NCBI RefSeq assembly: GCF_000340215.1 | Contig: NW_006921533.1 | Location: 2,419,386 to 2,483,385, forward strand | DNA: 64,000 nt | Reading direction: 5' to 3' | Source of the DNA: Pseudocercospora fijiensis CIRAD86 | Taxonomy: Eukaryota; Ascomycota; Dothideomycetes; Mycosphaerellales; Mycosphaerellaceae | Shown: in pieces, positions 9,071 to 19,477 of the stretch | Layout: every line of letters begins with the position of its first letter | Numbering within the stretch: position 1 is the first letter of the stretch | Notes under the pieces: generated by a model | What the model was told of the DNA's origin: nothing | Seen by the model: only the letters and a program-made list of their open reading frames with translations | Database searches by the model: none | Program-made: the position numbers and the translations under genes

Positions 9071-11575
9071 CTACTGCATGTCGTCTTCCGCGCGCTTTAG
9101 TTCGAAGTCTGGGCATTCGAAGAACCACTCTTGGTTCTTATCCCATTTGTACGCCTTGAAGTCGACACCGTATGGCTTTGGCTCTAGGCAGTAGAGCATG
9201 CCAAGTGGGACGTCCAGATCGGCGACCTCCTCGCGCTTCAGACCTCTGAAATAGGCCAGAAGCACTCGCGCAACACTGCGGTGCCCAACGAGCAGGACGT
9301 GGTCCGTCATCCTCTCGAGTTCAACAATGACAGGTCGAAGACGATTGATGATATCGAGATAGCCTTCTCCGCCCGGGCCAGGGTATCTGTAATGCAGCTT
9401 GTCGGCTCTGCGGCTGCGATACTCGTCGGGAAACTGGGTAGAGATGCAGTTGTACGTCAACCCTTCCATGACACCTGCGTTGAGCTCGTCCAGCATGCGC
9501 ATCTGCTTGGTATCGTAGTCCTCCTCGTTGAAGTACTGCGCAGTCTGAATGCTGCGCTTCAACATTGATGTCCATACGCAGAAAGGCTTCAATTCGTAGC
9601 CCAGGGCAGATGCTTCAGTGATGATCGAATCGTTGTCGTTGACAGTGGGCGACTGCGGCTGGTAGTACGGGTTAGGTGGAGTAACATCACCAGGCTGAGG
9701 CGGAAAGTGCGTCTTCTTGATGTTCTCCATTTGCTTCAAATCCCACTCTCTACGCTTCTCATCCATAAAGCGCGCTAGAGACTTGGCATATAGATGTCCT
9801 TCAGGAGCCAGGTCGCTGTCACCGCCGATCTTGCCAGACACGTTGTCCATGCTGAGACCATGTCGTGTGATCCAGATTTGTCGGGGTGCAAGGTTGAAGT
9901 TGAGGAGATAGTAGTTTGCTTGTGCCATGAGAAAGCCCTTGATCTGGTGACTGATGACCTTGCGTCCGACATCGACCATTTGAATGTATGGCATATTGTG
10001 CTTCTCCTCATATTCGCCCAATGGGACGTAGGCCTTCTCGTACTCTTGCACGCGCTTTCTGAAATCCTCGAGGGCAATCACTGGGTCCATTTCTTTGTAG
10101 TCCGGACCGTTGAGCTTGAGGCGCATGTTTGCCTCCAAAAGATCTTGGTCTACACAGCTCGACTCGAGGAAGAGCACGTTCAGCTGAGGTCCGGCTCTCT
10201 CTCGGATGTGATCCATGATCATCTTTCGACGCTGCAGCGTGCTATTTGTGGCATCCAAAATGCCCACGCTGCCGTTCTGGTCCAAGATATAATCTAGGAG
10301 GTCGTCCAGTGTTTGCTTGGCGACTTGCTCGCGGATCATAGAGGCTTTCTTGTTCTGTGGGTCGAAGAAGGCCGAGTTCTGCTCGATGTTTGCTTCTTCT
10401 TTCTCTTTCTCTATCTTGTCTTCTTTGATCTCCGGCGCATCGCGCGCCATCACGAGGGTGGCCAGGCTCTGCCTGCGCTGTGGCTCTTCTCTATCATGGT
10501 TTGTGTTGCCATTCACGTTCGCAATCGAGTCCTGCTTCTCCTTGGCAGGTGTTGCTGGTGCCTCCAGCTTTGTCTCGCCATTAAGGATGATCTGTGCACC
10601 GGAATGCTTGTGTTCGTCTGCGGTGTTGGTAGGGTTTCTCGCCAACGGTTCCTGCTGATCGATGATGCTTGGAGTGGTGATCGCAGCCATGCTCTCTCGC
10701 ATCGAATCGTGCCTCTCGTCGCGTATCTGCTGACTTCTGGTCTTCTCCAACGCATTAGGTCCTCCGGCAACCACCCGTCGCCTTTCTCCGACATTGAAGA
10801 TTTTCGTGTCATGCTGTAGCCAGTTGAGGTATCTTGCAAGCTTCTTTGTGATGTAGCTTTTACCGCGCGCAGGCAGGCCAACCATGACGATGACCAATTT
10901 GGAGCCGACATCCCTTTGCGCGATTCGACCGTCTGGAGACACTTTACTCTTTGTCAACCCAGGAATGTCCAGCGTAGTAGGCCGTATTCGTGGTGTTGAT
11001 GTGCCCGAGTTCTGTCGCTGCGGAGGCAATATCATGCGACCGGTGTTACCAGGACTGTCGCTGCCATGACTGCTCGGGGCAGATGTGTTGCCGGCCAAGC
11101 GCGGGCTGCTGGGCGCTGTCGTCGCAGGGGTATCGTTCAGAGCCATAGTGGCGCTGTGCGGGTCTGGGAGGGAGGCGCTCATGGCTGCAGCAAGTGAGGC
11201 GCTTCTATGCTGGTATGGCGGCTGCTTGTGAGGGAGTTGGAGGTGTTCGTGTGAGACATCGAAATGGACTGTAGAGATGGCATTTGAGGCAATAGTGGTG
11301 GGCTTGAGGGTCTTGTCAAGATGATTTCGCAACTGGTCCACTTGTTTGTCGTCGGCCGGCGCTACTTCGTTGCTCCATCGGCGCTGATCAAGAGTCTGGC
11401 TGGTGTGGTTCCCGTTGGAGATCATGGTAGCTTGGGCGAGTTTGGACTGCTGCGACTGGCGCCTGCGATATCGGCCCAGGTCAGAGGTGTCTTCTGCTAC
11501 GCAACTGCATGCGCCAGCGTTGTGCGCGTTATGGAGGAAGCTGTCATCTTTATCTGCTGCCGTGAAGTGCGGCAT
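9071..11575 (-). CDS. Bifunctional 6-phosphofructo-2-kinase / fructose-2,6-bisphosphatase
   Basis: An 834-aa single-exon protein that sets the level of fructose 2,6-bisphosphate, the activator of glycolytic phosphofructokinase. Residues 1-225 are a Ser/Pro-rich tail. The kinase domain starts at about 226 with P-loop GLPARGKS (233-240), and is split by a charged insert of about 130 residues (268-400) before SAFFDP; it continues with GILDATN and FLESSC. The phosphatase domain begins at about 567 with RHG (571-573), then GKIGGDSDL, E704 and H765 (LLVGHRS), so the histidine and acid of a working bisphosphatase appear to be kept, unlike yeast Pfk26. A second insert of about 40 residues (620-660) lies inside the phosphatase domain. 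The inserts and tail hold many Ser/Thr and are likely regulatory. Confidence 0.93.
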   Translation of the reverse strand: MPHFTAADKDDSFLHNAHNAGACSCVAEDTSDLGRYRRRQSQQSKLAQATMISNGNHTSQTLDQRRWSNEVAPADDKQVDQLRNHLDKTLKPTTIASNAISTVHFDVSHEHLQLPHKQPPYQHRSASLAAAMSASLPDPHSATMALNDTPATTAPSSPRLAGNTSAPSSHGSDSPGNTGRMILPPQRQNSGTSTPRIRPTTLDIPGLTKSKVSPDGRIAQRDVGSKLVIVMVGLPARGKSYITKKLARYLNWLQHDTKIFNVGERRRVVAGGPNALEKTRSQQIRDERHDSMRESMAAITTPSIIDQQEPLARNPTNTADEHKHSGAQIILNGETKLEAPATPAKEKQDSIANVNGNTNHDREEPQRRQSLATLVMARDAPEIKEDKIEKEKEEANIEQNSAFFDPQNKKASMIREQVAKQTLDDLLDYILDQNGSVGILDATNSTLQRRKMIMDHIRERAGPQLNVLFLESSCVDQDLLEANMRLKLNGPDYKEMDPVIALEDFRKRVQEYEKAYVPLGEYEEKHNMPYIQMVDVGRKVISHQIKGFLMAQANYYLLNFNLAPRQIWITRHGLSMDNVSGKIGGDSDLAPEGHLYAKSLARFMDEKRREWDLKQMENIKKTHFPPQPGDVTPPNPYYQPQSPTVNDNDSIITEASALGYELKPFCVWTSMLKRSIQTAQYFNEEDYDTKQMRMLDELNAGVMEGLTYNCISTQFPDEYRSRRADKLHYRYPGPGGEGYLDIINRLRPVIVELERMTDHVLLVGHRSVARVLLAYFRGLKREEVADLDVPLGMLYCLEPKPYGVDFKAYKWDKNQEWFFECPDFELKRAEDDMQ

Positions 11576-13351
11576 TCCGGGATGTCAGCTCAGGAACGTG
11601 AATCAACGTCGTGCAGCCGGCAAGAATAGATTTTGGCCGGGCGCAGCGCCGTCGCAGGATGACGCACACGTGCTTGGTCGGCTGGAGCTGGTGCTGGTGC
11701 TGGTGATTTTCGGAAAATGGGCAGAAAATCGGGATGTCTTCTGCAGAGCCTGCGAAAACTGGATCAAAAGCTGGCAGTGCGCTGTGGTTCAAAGTGCAGC
11801 GTTGGTGAGGTTCCGCGCCGAGCGGTAGAATATATATCGCTTTGGCTTTTCTTACATACAGCCCGAGCCCTGACCTGGCCTGGCCTGGCAGGTGGCAGCC
11901 TTCGGTATCTGTCTTATACGGGCCCCCTTCCTGGGCCGCTGAGCGCCAGTCCGCCGCGAAACTTACTGGTGCTGTCCTTTTCGCCTGAGGCTGAGCGCCA
12001 CTGCCAATCTGACCCATCAACAACAAATGGAATTTGCACGAGATGGACGATGTGAGCGAGACACGCGCCTGCTCAGCTGCCACATACCGCTGCCAAGGAT
12101 ATCTCGGTGCACAGCTTCCGCCCAGGACCACCGTTGCACCTCTCTCAACGCCCACGAACAAGTCTCCGCCAACTCCGCCAAGCAGGAGTCTCGTCATCGT
12201 GAAAGGAAGGATAAGAAGACGCGAGTGATGCCTACAGTATTTGCCTTTGTGTTTTTTTGCCAAGCCTAGAATACTCCGTCCAAGCCATGTCCATTACCCC
12301 CTTCAACGGCGACCGAAGTTCCACAAGCAAGCCTGCGGAGACAACGATCCACCTCATAGAAGACTTTTACAATCAAGAGGCCTTTGCTAGAGCTCTGTCC
12401 CATACCCTCGTGTCCGACATATCCTACTGGTGTTTGGAAATGCCAGAAGTGGTGACCAAGGAAAGTCCAACAGCTTGCAGCAAGTGAACAGGCTGCGGTG
12501 CGTGGGAGCCATCACTGGACGCGTGTGTCAACGGAACCTTCATCACAGCAGTGGGGAATCGATCGGTAGGGGCGACCATGTTCTGGCAATAGCAGTGCTT
12601 CGAACAGAAACGCTATCTCCAAGCAGGCTCAACTGTCAAGCATGGGAACAGGGCCATACGACGAATCGCTACACTGCAACACTTTCGCAGCAGCGCTCAT
12701 AGTAAGCAATGATGCTATGAAAGAAGAGACGAGCTGACACTAGTTTCCAAAGCACAAGAAAGGCTTCAAACCTTTCAGGTGCCCTAACCAGCTGCGAACA
12801 TGTTGTTCACACACGGATCCGTCCATTAAAACCTAAGTCTTCATCATTTCAAGTACGACTCGGAACAGGGTCATATCTCGCTAGCTACGCTATGGAGGCG
12901 CCATTTCGCAGGCTGCAAGTCATCTTACAGAGAACGAGAGGCAAGAACACGTGACCTGCACAAGAGTTTTGTCAAAGGCAACCGCACCACTGGCACCAAC
13001 CGGCAAGATCACAGGGCTTGTTTCGACCTCATCGACATTCGGATTGGGGGTGATGTCTTTAGGCCAGATGGCACACGAGCAGGACGGACTCTGACCTCAG
13101 ACAAGGACATGCTACGAGACGGTCTCTTGCAATGGAGGTAGTGCCGAAAATGGTCCTTTACTCAAGGCTACGAGTGGCCCATGGTTGTAGGCGCTCAAAT
13201 TCAGCTTTCCATGACAAGAGGAACCGAGCGGGATGGCTTCGATGCGCGACGGGTGTCCATTGCATAGCACTTGTGACTGAGCTCTGAGGAATCAGGGCAG
13301 ACGATAGCAGCTTCTGCTTGAAGCAACAGGCGTAAATAATGAGTTGAGTAT
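11576..13351. other. Long intergenic region upstream of the PFKFB gene
   Basis: About 1.8 kb without a supported gene. It holds the promoter and long 5' region of the bisphosphatase gene (reverse strand). Frames of up to about 240 codons occur but with no domain, and one small frame at 12257-12487 could be a peptide gene but has no support. A CACGTG E-box-type hexamer lies near 12950; whether it is used is unknown. Confidence 0.45.
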
Positions 13352-13970
13352 TCATTGCGGAGAATCTCCTCCTAGCTTCAGTGTCAATACAAGCAGAGTG
13401 ACATATGCTGCCACACTCAGGCTGGTCAGCACGACCACCACATTACCACTTGTTCTGAAGCGTCTTCTGCTTAAGCCATCCTCACCGACCTCGCTGAAGA
13501 ACTGACGATTGCCTTGCATACGCCTGAAAGCACTAACACCCAGGACCCCGGCACCATACACAGCAAATAGCGCTCCTGCCGCGGCGTTAGACTCATATCT
13601 GCCATCGAGGCATTAAAGAACTCACCAATACTATAAAACTCACTCGTAAAGATCTTCAAGACCACAAGCGCAAAACTGAACTGACTGAGACTCGTACGAA
13701 TATACGCGCCCTCAAACGTCCTCTGCGCAGCTCGAATCTCGACCAGTTCTTGAGGCGTGAGAATTACCGACCGAGCTCGATGGAGGCGCAAGCGGTAGCG
13801 GTCTGATGCATGGCGAGTCTATGCAGTCTATCAGAGAAAGGCCTCGATGTGACGAATGGTAGGCGCGGCCTCTTCAAGGATATTCCCATGGTTGAGTAAG
13901 GGGCTGGGAGCGGAGATTTGATGAAGGGAGGGTGCGTGTGAAGGGTGTCGATATCACCTACTTCGAACAT
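13352..13970 (-). CDS. DUF202-domain membrane protein, three exons
   Basis: The spliced product is 141 aa. Exons are 13970-13962, 13818-13626 and 13575-13352. Intron 2 (13576-13625, GTGAGT...CAG) is firm because it restores EFYSIGALFAVYGAGVLG. Intron 1 (13819-13961, GTAGGT...TAG) leaves a three-codon first exon (MFE) and is less sure. The protein has the DUF202 pattern: an amphipathic start (LTPQELVEIRAAQRTFEGAYIRTSLSQFSFALVVLKIF), a second membrane segment (ALFAVYGAGVLGVSAF), a charged loop and a third segment (NVVVVLTSLSVAAYVTLLVLTL). DUF202 proteins are small polytopic membrane proteins; a vacuolar or ER role is known only for some relatives, so no function is claimed. It diverges from RNase H1. 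Confidence 0.75.
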
Positions 13971-14388
13971 GGTGCGCTATCGGGACATGGTCTTTGACTG
14001 GAGATGCGGTCCGCGGTAGACCTGGTGAAGGAGGATGTGGGTTGTTGGGAGGCTGCAGACGATGGACTGCCTTGCAACGATGAGGAATGGTGAGGCGCTG
14101 CGGTGTGCAGCGACGTCGTCTTGCCCAAGCTCACAGCTCAGCTCAGCTCACGCCAAGCAGCAGCGCGGCAGACAGGTGGTAGATACACCCTCGCGCGCAG
14201 CTGCACTACTCCCACGTCTTTCACAGTGCATGAGCCGGGAGGAGGAAGGGGAGGAGGGCTTTGCGGCCGGCTGGGAATGTAAATCATGCCAGCTTCTTGC
14301 GTGGGGCTCTACCATCCCTACCTGCGACCCGCGACCTGGTAGGCTGTAGGCTGTTGGCTGTACCCTCTCACCTCCTCCCTCCACCTGC
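13971..14388. promoter_or_regulatory. Divergent promoter region DUF202 gene / RNase H1
   Basis: The intergenic core between two diverging genes; the RNase H1 leader may extend on to 14685. An AGCTC direct repeat (AGCTCAGCTCAGCTC) lies near 14131-14150. Confidence 0.45.
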
Positions 14389-15993
14389 GTGATGAATGCT
14401 AGCTGCCTTTCCTTCCGCGCCTCTTCCATCGCTCCACCACAGTCTCTCCCAAGCGCCGTCCTTTTCCGCTGTACATTTCTGCCGACCACACTTCACGCGG
14501 TGGGGGTGCCTCGCCTTGTCCGCAGCTTCCCTAGACATTGGAAGCTCTTCATCGCGCGGCACATACGTGCGCACCGATGCGCGACTCGGCATAGTAAAAG
14601 CACTCATTGCGTAGGCACGGGCGATCATACGCCTAGAATATCTCACGACCTACCGAAATCGACATTGCTGCTGGCGACGTCCAAGATGGCGCACGTCGAG
14701 GGCAGCAATGGCAATGGCAACGGCTTCACCGCGGTCAACCCCACACCAACAACCGCAACACAACCCGCGCAAACAGCTGGAACCAAGAGGAAACGAGATA
14801 CGAAAGCCCAATTGAAGTTCTATGCTGTACGTGTGGGAAAAGAGCCTGGCATATACCACTCTTGGGCCGAATGTCTAGATCAAGTGAGAGGATTCCCCAA
14901 AGCCATGTTCAAATCCTTTATATCTCTCAGCGAAGCCGAAGCTTTTGTGAACAACGAGGGCACATCAATGGGAGAGCAGAAGGTGACGAAGTGGTATGGT
15001 GTGCAGGCAGGTCGGAACCCTGGAGTGTACACCAATTGGCAAGACGTGCTGGAGCAAATCACGGGCTGGAAAGGCCCCAAGCATAAGGGTTTCAAGACGA
15101 GGACAGAGGCGGAGCAGTACGTTGCAGAGGGCCAACAGCGATTCGCGAACGCCGACGTGCCAATGGACAGTGTTGAGCCTAGTGAGCCTGACCAGAAGAA
15201 GCTGAAGACCAGCAAATCCAAGAAGAGCAATGGAATCAAGCAAGAAGGCAGTTCACCTCCAGGCGAACAAGGCGAATATGAACCTGGAGAAGCACCTCTC
15301 CCAGAAGACGCAGAAGACGCTTTCGACAGAGACATCGTGCTCGACCCGACCACAAACGGAGCGCGCTACAAAACCCGAGAAGAACGAGAACGCGTAAAAT
15401 ACCAAGCCGTACGCCCCGTCAAAGACTCGGCAATACGAATCTACACCGACGGTAGCTCCCTCGCCAACGGCTCTAAAAATGCCTGGGGAGGCGTAGGCGT
15501 CTACTTCGGTCCTGCCGATCAACGCAACATCAGCGAACCCCTCCAAGGAACAAAACAAACCAATCAACGCGCAGAACTCACCGCCATAGTCCGAGCGCTC
15601 GAAGTCGCCCCGAAAGACCGGAGGATCGTGATTGTGAGTGACAGCAAGTACGCCATTGATTGCGTGACAGAATGGTTCCCCAACTGGCAACGAAACGGCT
15701 GGGTCAATTCTTCGCGGAAGCCTGTAGAAAATAAGGACCTCATTCAGAAGATTCTTGATATGCTGGGCGAGCGGCTTCGTTTGAATGCGTATCGGCTGGA
15801 AGATGATCATGATGATCCTACGACGAGAGACAAGAGATCTTATTGGGATCATGGTCCGGGTGGTGTTCGGTTCGAGTGGGTCAAAGGTCATGCGAAGGAT
15901 GAGGGGAATAATGCTGCTGATGAGCTTGCTACGGCTGGGGCTAGGACTGCGAAGGAACTTGGAGCTGAGGTTAGTCTTGATGAGGAAGAGTAG
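14389..15993 (+). CDS. Ribonuclease H1 with two hybrid-binding domains; possible dual start
   Basis: The frame is open from ATG 14389 (534 aa) but the standard protein begins at ATG 14686 (435 aa, MAHVEGSNG). From that start: two copies of the viroplasmin-like hybrid-binding domain (KFYAVRVGKEPGIYHSW...AEAFV and WYGVQAGRNPGVYTNW...AEQYV), an acidic/Lys linker, then the catalytic RNase H fold with the carboxylates in YTDGSS, QRAELTAI, VSDSKYAI and NNAADELA. It cuts RNA in RNA-DNA hybrids. The 99-residue upstream extension is rich in Arg, Ser and His with almost no acid (RLVRSFPRHWKLFIARHIR), like a mitochondrial presequence; mammalian RNase H1 makes nuclear and mitochondrial forms from alternative starts. 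Use of the upstream ATG is inference. Confidence 0.92.
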   Translation: MMNASCLSFRASSIAPPQSLPSAVLFRCTFLPTTLHAVGVPRLVRSFPRHWKLFIARHIRAHRCATRHSKSTHCVGTGDHTPRISHDLPKSTLLLATSKMAHVEGSNGNGNGFTAVNPTPTTATQPAQTAGTKRKRDTKAQLKFYAVRVGKEPGIYHSWAECLDQVRGFPKAMFKSFISLSEAEAFVNNEGTSMGEQKVTKWYGVQAGRNPGVYTNWQDVLEQITGWKGPKHKGFKTRTEAEQYVAEGQQRFANADVPMDSVEPSEPDQKKLKTSKSKKSNGIKQEGSSPPGEQGEYEPGEAPLPEDAEDAFDRDIVLDPTTNGARYKTREERERVKYQAVRPVKDSAIRIYTDGSSLANGSKNAWGGVGVYFGPADQRNISEPLQGTKQTNQRAELTAIVRALEVAPKDRRIVIVSDSKYAIDCVTEWFPNWQRNGWVNSSRKPVENKDLIQKILDMLGERLRLNAYRLEDDHDDPTTRDKRSYWDHGPGGVRFEWVKGHAKDEGNNAADELATAGARTAKELGAEVSLDEEE

Positions 15994-16116
15994 GAATTCA
16001 TGAACTGTGAAGAAGGGCTTCAGGTTCTTGATATCGCTTACTTCCAGTGGTGTGAACTACCACCGGCTCGAAAGGGCTAATATCATGCTCCCAAAACACT
16101 GTGATCATCAGCATCA

Positions 16117-18075
16117 TCACTTCTTCTTCCCCTTCGTCTTATCCACCACCTCAACCCACCTCCTATCAACCCCTCTCTTCTCCAAAGCCTTAACAACCGC
16201 ATCCTTCTGCGGCCCCTGGATCATAACCTCCATAACCTCCCTCTCATTCTTCTTCGCCGCGCCCGCAAGAGCCTCCACAGACGTACTTCCCGCACAAACT
16301 TTCTTCAACTCATCCGCCAAAACTTTCGGCTGAACATAATAGTTTTCCAACCCAGACACTTTTGTCACCGTTTTATTCCCACTTCTGGTTTCGAGGGTAA
16401 TGTGGATCTTTGGAGGCGTGCCGGATTTAGGTTTTATGGTGGATGGGTCGGCGTTGTTGCGGATTATGGAATAGGATGTTGACATGCTATGGAGGATGCG
16501 GTCGATTAGGGCGTCTCGAGGCACGGAGCCTTTGGCTAGGACTTCTTTATCGAGGGGCCCGGAGCCGTCGAAGACGGAGTTGGCGAGGATAGGGTTGAGT
16601 TTTATCAGGCGTTTGTTGGTTTCTGAGATGAGGTTTTCGCTTTCGATGTAGGCTGTTATGAGTTCGCGGACTTCGAGTGGGGCGTAAAGGGTCTTGATGC
16701 CTTTTGCTGCGTCGAAGACGGGCTGGAGTTTGGAGGTTGGTCGGTAGGATGTTATGACTTGGAGCTTTTGGCCGACTGATTCGTCACCAGTGTCAATCTT
16801 CTCGGTGGCGAGGTCGCCTCGTCCTGTAGAGGTGCCGCCTGCTGTTTCTTTCTTTGGCAGGCGGTAAGGCTTGAAGTTGATGATGGCAGCATCGTCGAAA
16901 TCAATGTCTTGTACGACAACTTCATTTCCGTCTCGATCTTTGGTTTTGATGATCTTCTCCTTGTCGAGACTCTTGACGAACTTTTTGATGTTTTTCCACG
17001 AGGTCTTCTTGATCTGTAATTGCTGCGCTTGTTCGGGCGAGTATGCGGGTAGAAATGGCTGGACCAAAGTTGCCATCACTGATGACTGCTGTAGAGGAAA
17101 TACTAGTCCGTGGTTCTTGGCGTCGGGGTTGGTGGTCTTGAAGTGGTGTACACCATACAGGAATGCATTTCGGAATGCATCGTCGATCTCCTTCGGAGTG
17201 AGCTCTTTGGCCTCAACAGTCTCTACCAGCGCATTCATATTCTCAGTTGGTTTGTTGGCTTCAGCTTGCACCTCGCCCGTAACAGCTCCTCCACCACCAT
17301 TTTTCCCTAGCGAAACCCCACCTCCATCTTCCTGCTCTTCAAGTGCAAGATTTTGCACTTTGTCTATCAGTCCTCGCTCTTCTAGCACTTTTGACCATCC
17401 CTCAATCTCTTGCGGCGGCTGCTGTCCAGGCTTGGTAGCTGTGCTGTAGTTCCAAAGCTCGTCTCCTTGCCAGTGCATGTTTTCGACCGCGTGTCCTTTT
17501 GCTCCTCGCACCTGCTCGAGTGCACCAACATCGATCTCGCAAATACCTACAGCGATTGGCACTGAGGGTCGATCTATCCCGGCTATTGCAACAATAGCTC
17601 CTTTCTTCGCCCGCGATGGAAATGGAGGGCCAGCAGCAAGTCCGGGAGTCATCAGGTCTGCGCCTCCTTGCATCTTCTTTATGACGATGTCCGGTGTGTG
17701 CAGCAATGGGACAATGTCGGGATTCCGCCATAGCGTGTAGACCGACGGCAGTATACGCTTGTCAATGTCGAACCACAATATCCTGGGCTCTTCTCCGTCT
17801 TGTGAGCCTAAGTAGACTGTTCCCGAAGCCTGTTTCAATTCAGGACCGTAAGTCGTAGTGAATCGCGCTGATTGAGCATTGTCGGGTAGCAAGGAGTTTC
17901 GTAAGCTGGTTCGCGTCGCGGCAGCTTCAGCCTTCTGTTCTGGAGTCTGTTCGCTGTTTTCTGGGCCGGTAACTTTTTCAAGGCCATATTCGCTGATGAT
18001 CTGGTCTGCGAGCTTGCGTCGATCCGAGCTTCGTACTGGAGCCAGCGGCTTGATGGTTGGCTTCTTCTTGAACAT
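16117..18075 (-). CDS. TMA64: Translation factor eIF2D / Tma64 (ligatin)
   Basis: A 652-aa single-exon protein. The ATG at 18075 is chosen because MFKKKPTIKPLAPVRSSDRRKLADQI matches the eIF2D N-terminus; the frame is open a little further 5' but without ATG. Domains in order: an eIF2D-specific N-terminal domain, a PUA domain at about 100-190 (PDIVIKKMQGGADLMTPGL, then AIVAIAGIDRPSVPIAVG), a winged-helix region, a SWIB/MDM2-like region (about 430-530) and a C-terminal SUI1/eIF1 domain (KIHITLETRSGNKTVTKVSGLENYYV). eIF2D acts on 40S ribosomes, recycling post-termination complexes and allowing non-canonical initiation. The tail ends in lysines. It is divergent from the second F-box-like gene. 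Confidence 0.93.
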   Translation of the reverse strand: MFKKKPTIKPLAPVRSSDRRKLADQIISEYGLEKVTGPENSEQTPEQKAEAAATRTSLRNSLLPDNAQSARFTTTYGPELKQASGTVYLGSQDGEEPRILWFDIDKRILPSVYTLWRNPDIVPLLHTPDIVIKKMQGGADLMTPGLAAGPPFPSRAKKGAIVAIAGIDRPSVPIAVGICEIDVGALEQVRGAKGHAVENMHWQGDELWNYSTATKPGQQPPQEIEGWSKVLEERGLIDKVQNLALEEQEDGGGVSLGKNGGGGAVTGEVQAEANKPTENMNALVETVEAKELTPKEIDDAFRNAFLYGVHHFKTTNPDAKNHGLVFPLQQSSVMATLVQPFLPAYSPEQAQQLQIKKTSWKNIKKFVKSLDKEKIIKTKDRDGNEVVVQDIDFDDAAIINFKPYRLPKKETAGGTSTGRGDLATEKIDTGDESVGQKLQVITSYRPTSKLQPVFDAAKGIKTLYAPLEVRELITAYIESENLISETNKRLIKLNPILANSVFDGSGPLDKEVLAKGSVPRDALIDRILHSMSTSYSIIRNNADPSTIKPKSGTPPKIHITLETRSGNKTVTKVSGLENYYVQPKVLADELKKVCAGSTSVEALAGAAKKNEREVMEVMIQGPQKDAVVKALEKRGVDRRWVEVVDKTKGKKK

Positions 18076-18427
18076 GTTGCTCAGAGCTCGGGAATGACTG
18101 ACTTGTACATGCAAAAACGTCTACGTTGGTGTGGAAGGTGTGGAAGCAGGGTCTGTGGGTTTGTTGACTTGGCCTGCTCGCCTGAATGGCCGGCTCCATA
18201 GCGCGGTGCTATACCATCCCATCCCAGCGCGGGCCACTCCAGGTAAGAACGACTGGTTTGTCTTCTTCACAGAAATCGTCGAATCAAAGGTTCATCCTTG
18301 TTTACTCGAGTGCGCCTTCCTGCGGCATGCAGTGACCTCATCACACAAGCAGTCAAGATGGCAGCATTACCGGACTCCCTGCAGTCTGGCAGACACAAGA
18401 CGCCTGCCTCTCCCCTACGACCCAGCT
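18076..18427. promoter_or_regulatory. Divergent promoter region TMA64 / F-box-like gene
   Basis: A 352-bp gap separates diverging start codons and must carry both promoters. The forward frame is open through part of it, but no conserved protein sequence is seen before 18428. Confidence 0.5.
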
Positions 18428-19477
18428 ATGTCAATCGAGGATCCCAAGTCGGACTCCTGCGCCAAATCCAATTCCGCATCAACAGAAGTCTTTGCTTGTG
18501 TCGAGCTGCTGGAGGCCATCCTTCTACAATTGCTCATACCCGACCTTTTGCGCGCTGAGAGAGTCTGTAAGCGCTGGCGGCGTGTCTTCCGAGCCTCACC
18601 TCGACTGCTGAGATTCGCCTTCCTTGGCTTCGTGCCTGAAACTGGTCATCTGTCGAGATACGTTTACAGCAATTTTGCTCCATGGCAAGGTCCTATATCA
18701 CTACCGCATCCCATCCATCCGAATCCGAGTGCAATCGAGGGAAGTACTTCTCTGGCCACAACCGAAAATGCCACCGGAACAAAGCTCGCGGTATGCTTCA
18801 ACCCAATCTTCCCATCGATACACAGCGTGATTCGTCTGCGACCAGACCAATTCCGAACATCTCTGGAAACCTGTCAGTCCTGGTTTGATATGTATCTCAC
18901 CCAGCCTCCGACAAACTGCGTCCATGTGACCCTGTACTACACCTCAACTCGGAAGTCCTACCGCAAGATCCTGTTCAACGTCTCGCGGAGAACGCACAAG
19001 ACGAATGCCACTTTCAACTTGATCTTGAAGCGAGCCCATGGTATTAGAGCCAGGGATATCTTGACGGAACTGAGAAATTCAACCCTGCATAGTGGCGGCC
19101 CCGACGACTGGCAGAGGATTGATATTTATATTCCTGGAGTGACGCGAGGAGTAAGCAACCTGACCATACCTGGGGTCTTCAAGCCTGATTAGAGGTCGCC
19201 CTATGGCTGGTGTGCGGACCTGGACGAGCTGCGACGTGTATTGGACCGACCGGACTTGGTAGTCTTGTCGAGAGGATTGATGGAGGGGCATACCGGCGCT
19301 CTATACTGGAAATTTGGATCCGAGCACTCAGGGCAAGATTCATTCGTGGTTGCCTTCGTAGCGCCACACGAGATATCAAGGGAAACACCAATACCCACAC
19401 CGGAGTACCTGCAGTCGCACAAACATATGATTCTGCCATCTCCGCGCCCACAAACGGACGTGCTTTCCAATACCTGA
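18428..19477 (+). CDS. F-box domain protein, probable two exons
   Basis: The start at 18428 (MSIEDPKSD) is chosen because an F-box follows at once: VFACVELLEAILLQLLIPDLLRAERVCKRWRRVFRASPRLL, the pattern common in Mycosphaerella-group proteins. Unspliced, the frame stops at 19192. A 42-bp candidate intron (19151-19192, GTAAGC...TTAG, with CTGAC) joins it in phase to a frame that continues RSPYGWCADLDELRRVLDRPDLVVLS and stops at 19477, giving 335 aa. The downstream frame looks like true protein, but 42 bp is at the short limit for fungal introns, so the splice needs RNA evidence. The F-box implies a link to SCF ubiquitin ligase through Skp1; the target is unknown. Confidence 0.7.

Noticed and set aside
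11550..12263. Reverse frame of 237 codons overlapping the PFKFB 5' end
   Set aside because: No domain, and it overlaps the bisphosphatase start on the same strand in another frame.
12257..12487. Small forward frame of 76 codons (MSITPFNGDRSS...)
   Set aside because: Starts with ATG but has no domain, no splice partner and sits in a promoter; kept only as a note.
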